Assembly: GCA_947302065.1 (NCBI GenBank) | Contig: CAMYUO010000123.1 | Location: 1 to 6,139, forward strand | Reading direction: 5' to 3' | Origin: an uncultured Clostridia bacterium | Lineage (GTDB): Bacteria; Bacillota; Clostridia; Oscillospirales; Ruminococcaceae | Length of the DNA stretch: 6,139 bases | Shown: positions 1 through 5,855 of the stretch, one piece after another | Numbering within the stretch: position 1 is the first letter of the stretch | Layout: each line of letters begins with the position of its first letter | Translations under genes and position numbers: made by a program | The notes under the pieces: generated by a model | Told to the model about the DNA's origin: nothing | What the model saw: only the letters and a program-made list of their open reading frames with translations | Databases searched by the model: none

Positions 1-1
1 A

Positions 2-1684
2 ACGCTGTACGGCCTGTTCTTTACTGCGGTGTTGATAGGTCTTATCAACGATGCTATCTCGCAGAAAATGGACTCGCTCGCTCGTGGAAAAGGCAATGTC
101 ATTGCCGGGGGACATACGGTCATTCTCGGTTTTAACGAGTCAACATTCGTTATTCTTTACGAACTTATCGAAGCAAACTCAAATCAGAAAGAAAAGCAGG
201 CTGTCGTTATTATGGACGACGTTGACCCTATCGAAATGAGAGAGCAGGTCAATGCCTTTGCCAAGCAGTATAAGCATTCACGCAACACGAGGATATTCTG
301 CCGCAACGGAAGCATCTACGATAAGGACGACCTTGAAAAGTGCGCCCTGATTTCGAGCCGTGCAATAATCATAAACACGCAGAACGATTTTGACACAACA
401 AAGGCAATTCTCGCCTGCACAAGCATCCTCAACGAGCACCCGGAGGAATCCGATTCGTACACAGTCGCAGTTGTGTATGATGCTAAAAATGAAGATGCAG
501 CACAGATAGCAGGCTGCGACGGACGTGAAAATGACAGGCTCGTGATGCTGCCTTTGCAAAAGACGCTTGCACGAATAGCCGTACATACTTCACGTCAGCC
601 GGGCATCTCAAAAGTCTTCACCGAGGTTTTCAGTTACGACGACAACGAGTTCTATATCCTCGACAACGACCCGAGCATTGACAGATTTTACGGCAAGACT
701 GTCCAGCAGATAAATATGATGCTCAAAGCGGCGATAGCTATCGGCGTGTTCAAGTCAGACGGCGGAGTTGTCATCGAAAGTCCCGATAAAGTCGTGTTTG
801 ACAAGGGCGATAAGCTCATTCTCCTGCAGGACGATGACGATGAACTTGCCGTTGAAGAAACCGAGTTTATTCCGTCAACCTATGACGGCTTTAAGGTCAA
901 GCCTTATGAAAAATGCACATGCCTCGTTATCGGTGCAAGAGCAATAACCAATGATGTTCTTGTTGAGCAGCCAAGCTATTTCAGCCCGGGTTCGCTCGTC
1001 GTGCTTGCAGACAGCAAGGAAAACATCGACCTGTATCTTTCAGACGATATGAAAACCGTGTTTGAACAAGCAGGCATCAGCTTTGTTATCGAGCAGGTCG
1101 AGAATATCCACACCAAGAAAAACATCGATATGATAATGAGCAAGTATATGCCCGAATATGTGCTGCTGCTTTCAAGCTCGGAAGATTCGGAAAAGATAGA
1201 AGACGAGGACGAGAACATCATCAAGGTGCTTTTGTACCTGCGTGAATTCCAGAGGGTGACAGGTCACAAGACCTATGTCACCAGCCAGCTCAACAGCGTG
1301 AAAAATCAAAAGCTCGCCAACGTTACAGGCACGGACGATTTCATAATCAGCAGACATATCGCTGCGCTGCTTATGACCCAGATAGCACAGACAAGAGAGC
1401 TGCGCCAGCTGTTTGACGAGCTGCTGCAAAGCGACGGTTTTGAGTTCTATATCGAAAAGGCATCGGGCTATGTCCCGACAGGCGTTGAGATAGACATTTA
1501 TTCAGCGATAACGGCAGCATGCAGGCAGCAGAGGATACTTGTCGGTATCAGACAGATGAAGGACGGAGTGTTTGAAGAACCAGACCTCAATCCGCTGAAA
1601 TATGACTCTGACGGAAAGCTCAGAAAGTATGTTTTCAGCGAGGACGATTACTTTATCGTGCTGGCAGAGGAAATGCCGACATAA
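2..1684 (+). CDS. CASTOR/POLLUX-type ion channel, C-terminal part (5'-partial)
   Basis: The reading frame is open from base 2, so the gene enters from the left; the GTG at 29 is only an internal valine codon. 560 residues are visible. Residues 1-15 are hydrophobic and look like the end of the pore-lining inner helix. The next stretch (NDAISQKMDSLARGK, 16-30, then GHTVILGFNES, 37-47) matches the helix-to-RCK junction of CASTOR/POLLUX/DMI1 channels. RCK1 has a Rossmann-like first strand ending in GFNES in place of the usual GxGxxG, then VVIMDD at 68-73. A C-lobe follows at about 209-277. A second RCK-like half begins at CTCLVIGARA (305-314), with its own C-lobe at about 478-556. Acidic runs lie at 277-288 and 393-404. 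From family knowledge, such proteins form tetrameric cation channels gated by a cytoplasmic RCK ring. Ion selectivity cannot be read because the filter is outside the window. The gene ends in TAA 14 bases before a terminator hairpin. The family call is firm; the transported ion is unknown. Confidence 0.85.
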   Translation, partial: TLYGLFFTAVLIGLINDAISQKMDSLARGKGNVIAGGHTVILGFNESTFVILYELIEANSNQKEKQAVVIMDDVDPIEMREQVNAFAKQYKHSRNTRIFCRNGSIYDKDDLEKCALISSRAIIINTQNDFDTTKAILACTSILNEHPEESDSYTVAVVYDAKNEDAAQIAGCDGRENDRLVMLPLQKTLARIAVHTSRQPGISKVFTEVFSYDDNEFYILDNDPSIDRFYGKTVQQINMMLKAAIAIGVFKSDGGVVIESPDKVVFDKGDKLILLQDDDDELAVEETEFIPSTYDGFKVKPYEKCTCLVIGARAITNDVLVEQPSYFSPGSLVVLADSKENIDLYLSDDMKTVFEQAGISFVIEQVENIHTKKNIDMIMSKYMPEYVLLLSSSEDSEKIEDEDENIIKVLLYLREFQRVTGHKTYVTSQLNSVKNQKLANVTGTDDFIISRHIAALLMTQIAQTRELRQLFDELLQSDGFEFYIEKASGYVPTGVEIDIYSAITAACRQQRILVGIRQMKDGVFEEPDLNPLKYDSDGKLRKYVFSEDDYFIVLAEEMPT

Positions 1685-1698
1685 ACAGAATATGCAAA

Positions 1699-1735
1699 AA
1701 ACGATCCCGCAGGCATCACGCTTGCGGGATCGTTT
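1699..1735. terminator. Intrinsic terminator between convergent genes, strongest on the - strand
   Basis: A perfect 13-bp inverted repeat pairs 1699-1711 with 1723-1735. It extends by a G-U, a G-C and a C-G pair to leave a 5-base loop (ATCAC, 1715-1719). Read on the - strand, the hairpin begins three bases after the TAA of the DUF2752 gene and ends in a six-T run (1701-1696), partly inside the stem, which is a classic rho-independent layout. Read on the + strand it follows the channel gene by 14 bases, but the tail is only TTTGGTTA, so termination in that direction is probably weaker. Confidence 0.85.
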
Positions 1736-1737
1736 GG

Positions 1738-2109
1738 TTAGAATTTGAAAATATTTCTCAGTACACCGAAAGCGAGCAGCACTATGATAGCGCAAACCGT
1801 TGAATAACGGTAAAACTTGCTTTTCGGAGAAAGAAACTCGGGGACGAACACAACTCTGACCACGGCGCAGATGACAAACAGCGGTATCATAAAGAACAGC
1901 ACCTGATTGCAGTCAAACGCTGTGCGAAAGTCACACTTTGACATAGCGATAAGCATTCTGCTTACGCCGCAGCCGGGACATCTGAACCCCGTGAGCGCTT
2001 TAAAAGGGCACCCGATGCCAAGGTCTGTAAATCTTACGATGCAGTAATACGCCGCAAGCAGTACCAAAGCTATGCCGTACCGCTTCAGCAGCGCACGTCT
2101 TTGAGTCAT
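1738..2109 (-). CDS. DUF2752 family small membrane protein
   Basis: This 123-residue protein carries the signature of the DUF2752 family: GIGCPFKALTGFRCPGCG at 31-48, followed by VSR (49-51). The pattern is CP, a short spacer, then CPGCG and an arginine. Three hydrophobic segments are visible at about 11-27, 68-88 and 103-119, so it is probably an integral membrane protein with the cysteine motif near the first membrane boundary. The cysteine spacing suggests metal or thiol chemistry, but I know of no established biochemical function for the family. The ATG (2109-2107) shares its A with the TAA of the upstream DUF4234 gene (TAATG). Only a weak purine-rich GCGGAAG precedes it, so translation probably depends on reinitiation from the upstream gene. 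The stop codon sits almost against the downstream terminator. The family assignment is solid; the function is unknown. Confidence 0.85.
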   Translation of the reverse strand: MTQRRALLKRYGIALVLLAAYYCIVRFTDLGIGCPFKALTGFRCPGCGVSRMLIAMSKCDFRTAFDCNQVLFFMIPLFVICAVVRVVFVPEFLSPKSKFYRYSTVCAIIVLLAFGVLRNIFKF

Positions 2110-2471
2110 TACTGAGCGCTTCCGCCGGTTGCAGCCTTGTTAAGCTCTATCTGCATAAGTGCAAAAGCAACTATGCTAAGACCGACTACTGAAAGAACGA
2201 TGTAAATGACAGCGTTGTTCGGTTTTGCAGCTCCTGTGGAAGCAATATAGTCGTCCATGATAACACCGCGGCAGTAGATCCAGTAGATACCGTAGATTCC
2301 GCAGGTAACAATTGTCAGCAGAACTACCATACCGCCCGAAGGACCATCTGTAACGTTCTTGAGCTTGTTTGTGTCTTCGTGCAGGCTTATCATCCAGATA
2401 AGAGCATAAATGCCGAGTGTAACGATAGACAGAATGACGCAGGTTGAAACTTTCTTTTCTTGGATACCCAT
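2109..2471 (-). CDS. DUF4234 family small membrane protein
   Basis: This 120-residue protein has three hydrophobic segments at about 9-29, 48-66 and 87-107. The first two form an internal repeat: SIVTLGIYALIWM (15-27) and TIVTCGIYGIYWI (53-65), each followed by a polar stretch with aspartates. The third ends in ALMQIELNKA (104-113), a Q-x-x-x-N ending typical of DUF4234 proteins. The family is membrane-embedded and its biochemical role is not established to my knowledge. The ATG at 2471 is well supported: GAGGTG at 2485-2480 lies 8 bases upstream. The gene has its own full-consensus promoter and is the first gene of a two-gene operon with the DUF2752 protein, sharing one base with it. Co-expression and translational coupling suggest that the two small membrane proteins act together, which is an inference. 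Confidence 0.85.
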   Translation of the reverse strand: MGIQEKKVSTCVILSIVTLGIYALIWMISLHEDTNKLKNVTDGPSGGMVVLLTIVTCGIYGIYWIYCRGVIMDDYIASTGAAKPNNAVIYIVLSVVGLSIVAFALMQIELNKAATGGSAQ

Positions 2472-2506
2472 GTTTTATACACCTCATTTAAAAATTTGCC
2501 GAGAGC

Positions 2507-2541
2507 AACTACAGACAGTTTGCATATCTCAGCTTGTAGTT
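2507..2541. repeat. 7-bp inverted repeat at the predicted transcription start
   Basis: AACTACA at 2507-2513 and TGTAGTT at 2535-2541 are perfect inverted copies separated by 21 bases. The second copy covers the predicted start of the DUF4234 transcript, two bases downstream of the -10 box. It could be a repressor operator or a leader hairpin, but an arm this short may also occur by chance. Confidence 0.35.
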
Positions 2542-2542
2542 T

Positions 2543-2571
2543 ATTATATAACATTTCATCTCATTTGTCAA
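2543..2571 (-). promoter_or_regulatory. Full-consensus sigma-A promoter for the DUF4234-DUF2752 operon
   Basis: On the - strand, TTGACA (2571-2566) is followed by a 17-base spacer and TATAAT (2548-2543). Both hexamers match the housekeeping consensus exactly. Transcription should start near 2536, giving a leader of about 65 bases. The 45 bases upstream of the -35 box are almost pure A/T and could act as an UP element. Such a promoter predicts strong expression unless a repressor acts on it. Confidence 0.85.
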
Positions 2572-2590
2572 CAATTATTATGATTTTTAT

Positions 2591-2616
2591 TCATTTTTTA
2601 TACATTAAAAAAATGA
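2591..2616. repeat. AT-rich 9-bp palindrome in the intergenic gap
   Basis: TCATTTTTT (2591-2599) and AAAAAATGA (2608-2616) are perfect inverted copies around an 8-base loop. The element lies between the nitroreductase terminator and the DUF4234 promoter. It may be an UP element, a protein site or simply A/T-rich sequence. The remainder of the 199-base gap 2472-2670 holds the terminator, the promoter and the leader described separately; I see no small gene in it. Confidence 0.3.
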
Positions 2617-2627
2617 GAGCGCAGCGC

Positions 2628-2659
2628 AAAAAAAAGACCTCTCCTGTGATAGAGAGGTC
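2628..2659 (-). terminator. Rho-independent terminator of the ATPase-nitroreductase operon
   Basis: An 8-bp perfect stem pairs GACCTCTC (2636-2643) with GAGAGGTC (2652-2659) around an 8-base loop. On the - strand it is followed by a run of eight T (2635-2628). It starts 12 bases after the nitroreductase stop codon, so it closes that operon and insulates the downstream DUF4234 promoter. Confidence 0.9.
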
Positions 2660-2670
2660 GGATAGGATTT

Positions 2671-3258
2671 TCAACGGAATTCGAGGATATCCTCAAGCGG
2701 CTTGCGTGGGCGTGGGTTCGGGTCTTCATCGGGATAGCCGAGCGATATCGCACAGGCAAGCTGTCCCTTTTCGCCGATAAACTCGCAAAGCTCGTCATAG
2801 GCGTAAAGCGTGTTCGCTATCCAGAGAGTGCCGAGACCTTTTTCCTGCGCCGCAAGCAGCAGGTTCTGCACCGCCGCACCGATAGACAGCGTGTCGCATA
2901 TCTCGGTCGTGCGTGTGTCCGTGTCTGCAGGCACATACGGCGAACTGCCGCCTGGGTTCATCACGATGATGGTGACGGGCGCCTGCCGCATTATACGCAG
3001 CGTGTTCTTTGCGTCGGGTAGTCCGCTTGCATCTCCGCCTGTCTGCGCAAGCGCCTTTTCTGTGTTTTCGATGCCCGTGTTCATCGTGTCGAGCAGTCTG
3101 TCTTTCTGCTCACCTGTGAAAACAATGAATTTCCACGGCTGTCTGTTCTTTGCCGAGGGCGCAAGCCTTGCTGCCCAGACAAGCTCGCTTATCAGCTGCT
3201 GAGAAACAGGATCGTCCTTATATTTTCGTATGCTTCGTCTTTTTTCTATCGTATTCAT
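2671..3258 (-). CDS. Nitroreductase family protein (FMN-dependent)
   Basis: At 195 residues this is a normal-length small nitroreductase. The N-terminal RRSIRKYK (7-14) is the FMN-phosphate-binding start typical of the family. APSAKNRQPWKF (33-44) is the second flavin-contacting motif. SIGAAVQNLLLAAQEKGLG (125-143) followed by TLWI is the conserved helix and strand near the flavin, and GYPDEDP (174-180) closes the fold before a basic PRPRK stretch. Members bind FMN as cytoplasmic homodimers and use NAD(P)H to reduce nitroaromatics, quinones or unsaturated bonds; the natural substrate here cannot be read. The ATG overlaps the ATPase stop codon as ATGA, and AAGGAG (3272-3267) lies 8 bases upstream inside the ATPase gene, so the start is secure and translation is probably coupled. 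A terminator follows directly. Confidence 0.92.
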   Translation of the reverse strand: MNTIEKRRSIRKYKDDPVSQQLISELVWAARLAPSAKNRQPWKFIVFTGEQKDRLLDTMNTGIENTEKALAQTGGDASGLPDAKNTLRIMRQAPVTIIVMNPGGSSPYVPADTDTRTTEICDTLSIGAAVQNLLLAAQEKGLGTLWIANTLYAYDELCEFIGEKGQLACAISLGYPDEDPNPRPRKPLEDILEFR

Positions 3259-5687
3259 ACAGCAGTCTCCTTGTCCTCGCTGCCTTCCTTGCCGGTGCTT
3301 ATCTTATGAGTAAGCCGTTCAGCTCCTCTGATGAGGAAACCGAAGAATCTGAGGAACGTGTCAGCCATGATACCGAAGTTGATGCACAGCAGTATGCTCT
3401 TTGTCGACAGCGATGTCGTTCCGAAGAACCAGCCGAACAGCGTAAATGCGAGGATAATGCCGACAGTGCTCAGCGCAAGGATACCCCATTTGTAAATGGA
3501 CATCGGCTTGCTTATCATTCTCAGCACCATGATGCCGACGATGGAAAGCAGTATCGTCGATGCGGTGGCTATCTCGCCCTGTGATACTTCAAATATCCGT
3601 CCGAAGATAACGGCTATGACGACGACGAGCACGTCGGTTATGCCGCCGGGGAGTGCCTTGACGAGCACGTTTCGCATAAAGTGACCTTTGATAAGGAAAT
3701 GGTCGGGCACCTGTGAGAGCAGGAACGCCGGCATACCTATCGTGAATGCGCCGATGAGCGTGATCTGCGGGGGAGTGAGCGGGTAAACGAAACCGAAAAG
3801 TATCGTTACTACCGAAAGCAGTATCGAGAAGATGTTCTTTACAAGGAACAGACTGCCCGAACGTTCAAGGTTGTTTACGACCTGTCTGCCTTCCATAACG
3901 ACGTCGGTCATATGTGCAAAGTCAGAGTCGAGCAGAACGAGCTGTGCAGCCTGAACTGCGGCGTCGCTGCCCGATGCCATTGCGATAGAGCAGTCTGCAT
4001 CTTTGAGTGCGAGGATATCGTTTACGCCGTCGCCAGTCATTGCAACGACCTTATCCTGCGACTGAAGCGCCCTGACAAACTTTCTTTTCTGGTCTGGCGT
4101 TACACGGCCAAACACCGTGTAGTGCTTCATAGCATCGCTGATAGCCTCGTCTGTCGTGAGTGTCGATGCGTCAACGTAGTGCTCTGCGTTTGCGATGCCT
4201 GCCTGCTTTGCGACCTCGGAAACGGTTATCGGGTTGTCGCCCGAGATGACCTTGACCTCAACGCCTTCGTCTGCAAAGAACTTGAATGTTTCGGGAGCGG
4301 TCTCACGCACAGGGTTGGTTATAAGCACCAGCGCAACAGGTTCACATTCGCCCGTGAGCGCCTTTCCGTCAGGCTTGCCGTGATATTTTGCAAAGGCGAG
4401 CACACGATAGCCTTTTCGGCTGTCAAGCTCGATCTGTTCACGGTACTGCTCATACTTGTCACGCATCACCCATTCGGGTGCGCCGAGCACATAAGCAGCC
4501 TTTTCAAATGTAACGCTCGAATATTTGAACTCGGAAGAAAAATCGGTGTGTGAAACTATCTTTGCGGCGGTCGGCTTTGTGAAATACTTTTTGAGCGCAG
4601 CCATCGTGATGTTGTCGGCTGACTGCTCTGCGGCAAAGTCGCTGAGCAGCTCGAACAGCTCGTTCTCGCCGGCTTCGCCGATCGCACGCAAGCCTGTGAC
4701 CTGCATCGTGTTCTCGGTGATAGTTCCCGTCTTGTCAACGCAAAGCACATCTGTGCGTGCAAGCGTTTCGATACATTTCATGTTGTGAACGAGGACTTTC
4801 TGCCGTGCAAGTCTCATTGCGCTTATCGCAAGCGTTACGCTCGCCAGCAGGAACAGACCCTCGGGGATCATTCCGATGACAGAAGCAACAGATGTCCTTA
4901 TGCTCTGTGTGTAGTCGATCTCCTTGATGACATATGAGTTGTAAAACAGCGCCGCACCGATAGGGATGATTATGATGCCTGCGAATTTTACTATCCTGTT
5001 GAGCGAACGGATCATTTCAGACTGCTCGCCCTTCTTTACTTTCTTAGCCTGTATCGTCAGCTGTGAGATGTAAGACTCAGCGCCGACCTTTGTCAGCCTT
5101 GCCTTGCAAGAGCCCGATACGATGTAGCTTCCGCTCATCAGCTCAGAGCCGCTTCCTTTGACGATCTCGTCAGCCTCACCCGTCAGCAGCGCCTCGTTGA
5201 CAGATGCCTTGCCCTCAACGACTACCGCATCTGCGGGTATCTGGTCGCCCGCCTTGAAAATCACGATGTCGTCAGCAACGAGCAGGTCTGATTTTATCTT
5301 TTCCTCCTTGCCGTCACGCACGACCCTGGTCGTCGGCGAGTTGAGCATCGACATTTTGTCCAGCAGCTTTTTGGAACGAGTCTCCTGAACGATACCGATG
5401 AGCGTGTTGATGATGATGACCGGCATAAAGGTCAGATCCTTGTAGCAGCCGTTGACAAGCAAAAGCACTGCGATCGCAACGAAGATAAAGTTGAAGTAGG
5501 TGAAAACGTTGCTTGCGATTATCGCACCTATTGATTTTGACGGCGGCTTGACAGGCGTGTTCGCCATGCCTGCGGCAATGCGCTGCTGCACCTGCTCACT
5601 CGTCAGTCCGATATCGGCAGACGGCTCGATCCTTTGTATGTCAGCAGCGGCAGTCGGTTGTTTTTTCAAATCCCAATTCCTCCCCAT
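3255..5687 (-). CDS. CtpE-like P-type cation-transporting ATPase (probable calcium transporter)
   Basis: This is a complete 810-residue P-type ATPase, numbered from the ATG at 5687. The actuator-domain LTGE is at 168-171. The phosphorylation motif DKTGT is at 318-322 with D318 as the phosphorylated aspartate. The nucleotide-binding-domain KGAPE motif is changed to LGAPE (401-405). ISGDNP is at 481-486 and the hinge motif TGDGVND at 551-557. Membrane helices fall at about 57-78, 84-103, 233-250 and 265-290, with six more between 612 and 784. The fourth carries GMIPEGL (272-278), and LFLVKN (613-618) opens the fifth; with the LGAPE change these resemble mycobacterial CtpE, reported as a calcium transporter. 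It lacks heavy-metal-binding domains and the CPC motif of copper or zinc pumps. Calcium as substrate is therefore likely but inferred. Coordinates run to the first ATG, but GGGGAGG lies just after it and is ideally placed for a TTG start at 5669 (804 residues), which I prefer. It is the first gene of an operon with the nitroreductase. Confidence 0.93.
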   Translation of the reverse strand: MGRNWDLKKQPTAAADIQRIEPSADIGLTSEQVQQRIAAGMANTPVKPPSKSIGAIIASNVFTYFNFIFVAIAVLLLVNGCYKDLTFMPVIIINTLIGIVQETRSKKLLDKMSMLNSPTTRVVRDGKEEKIKSDLLVADDIVIFKAGDQIPADAVVVEGKASVNEALLTGEADEIVKGSGSELMSGSYIVSGSCKARLTKVGAESYISQLTIQAKKVKKGEQSEMIRSLNRIVKFAGIIIIPIGAALFYNSYVIKEIDYTQSIRTSVASVIGMIPEGLFLLASVTLAISAMRLARQKVLVHNMKCIETLARTDVLCVDKTGTITENTMQVTGLRAIGEAGENELFELLSDFAAEQSADNITMAALKKYFTKPTAAKIVSHTDFSSEFKYSSVTFEKAAYVLGAPEWVMRDKYEQYREQIELDSRKGYRVLAFAKYHGKPDGKALTGECEPVALVLITNPVRETAPETFKFFADEGVEVKVISGDNPITVSEVAKQAGIANAEHYVDASTLTTDEAISDAMKHYTVFGRVTPDQKRKFVRALQSQDKVVAMTGDGVNDILALKDADCSIAMASGSDAAVQAAQLVLLDSDFAHMTDVVMEGRQVVNNLERSGSLFLVKNIFSILLSVVTILFGFVYPLTPPQITLIGAFTIGMPAFLLSQVPDHFLIKGHFMRNVLVKALPGGITDVLVVVIAVIFGRIFEVSQGEIATASTILLSIVGIMVLRMISKPMSIYKWGILALSTVGIILAFTLFGWFFGTTSLSTKSILLCINFGIMADTFLRFFGFLIRGAERLTHKISTGKEGSEDKETAV
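5679..5685 (-). promoter_or_regulatory. Shine-Dalgarno GGGGAGG pointing to a TTG start for the ATPase
   Basis: On the - strand GGGGAGG covers 5685-5679, overlapping the last base of the ATG at 5687. The bases upstream of that ATG are AT-only and contain no ribosome binding site. The in-frame TTG at 5669-5667 lies 9 bases after the motif, a standard spacing. The predicted transcript start near 5705 would leave only about 18 bases before the ATG but about 36 before the TTG. Both points favour TTG initiation. Confidence 0.7.
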
Positions 5688-5711
5688 TATTATTTTATTA
5701 TATGATACATT

Positions 5712-5740
5712 ATTATAACATTATTGAAAGCGAAAATCAA
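5712..5740 (-). promoter_or_regulatory. Extended -10 promoter of the ATPase-nitroreductase operon
   Basis: On the - strand TTGATT (5740-5735) is separated by 17 bases from TATAAT (5717-5712). A TG one base before the -10 box (TGTTATAAT) makes it an extended -10 element. The expected start is near 5705. Confidence 0.8.
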
Positions 5741-5802
5741 CCATTATCGGAAAATCGGCTTTTGTGTCGCAAAATGCGCTCGGACAACGCTTGATTTTTC
5801 GC
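5730..5802. repeat. Inverted repeat covering both divergent -35 regions
   Basis: GCGAAAATCAA (5730-5740) and TTGATTTTTCGC (5791-5802) are inverted copies that differ by a single extra T. Each arm contains the -35 box of one of the two divergent promoters; about 50 bases separate the arms. This could be a paired binding site for one regulator acting on both operons, or a result of two similar strong promoters facing outward. Confidence 0.45.
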
Positions 5803-5819
5803 CTCGGTTGTGATATAAT
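5791..5819 (+). promoter_or_regulatory. Extended -10 promoter of the asparagine-synthetase-like gene
   Basis: TTGATT (5791-5796), a 17-base spacer and TATAAT (5814-5819) form a sigma-A promoter. TG at 5811-5812 gives the extended form TGATATAAT. Transcription should start near 5826, leaving a leader of about 30 bases, too short for a riboswitch or for an upstream precursor-peptide gene. Confidence 0.85.
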
Positions 5820-5842
5820 CTGTTTTGAACTATTTTTATGAA

Positions 5843-5848
5843 GAGGTG
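5843..5848 (+). promoter_or_regulatory. Ribosome binding site fixing the start of the asparagine-synthetase-like gene
   Basis: GAGGTG lies 7 bases before the ATG at 5856. A second in-frame ATG at 5838 has no such site before it, and an in-frame TGA at 5826-5828 blocks any longer reading. The same GAGGTG motif precedes the DUF4234 gene. Confidence 0.85.
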
Positions 5849-5855
5849 TTTTATT

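Noticed and set aside
29..31. GTG as a genuine start codon of the channel gene
   Set aside because: The frame stays open to base 2 and the upstream residues continue the hydrophobic inner helix, so the gene is cut by the window edge.
2472..2536. Riboswitch in the 65-base DUF4234 leader
   Set aside because: It is too short and has no recognisable conserved core; only a short inverted repeat at its start is visible.
2460..2780. A 106-codon + strand reading frame over the intergenic gap
   Set aside because: It runs through a - strand promoter and terminator and into the nitroreductase gene, with no ribosome binding site of its own.
3150..3584. A 144-codon + strand reading frame over the nitroreductase/ATPase junction
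   Set aside because: It is antisense to two genes with firm family matches and has low-complexity charged composition.
3912..4553. A 213-codon + strand reading frame opposite the ATPase gene
   Set aside because: It is antisense to a fully conserved P-type ATPase, is rich in Cys, Val and Arg as expected of a shadow frame, and resembles no family I recognise.
5688..5855. Possible RiPP precursor peptide gene upstream of the asparagine-synthetase-like gene
   Set aside because: The 168 bases are filled by two divergent promoters, and the + strand leader after the predicted start is only about 30 bases, so no precursor fits; one could lie downstream of the window.
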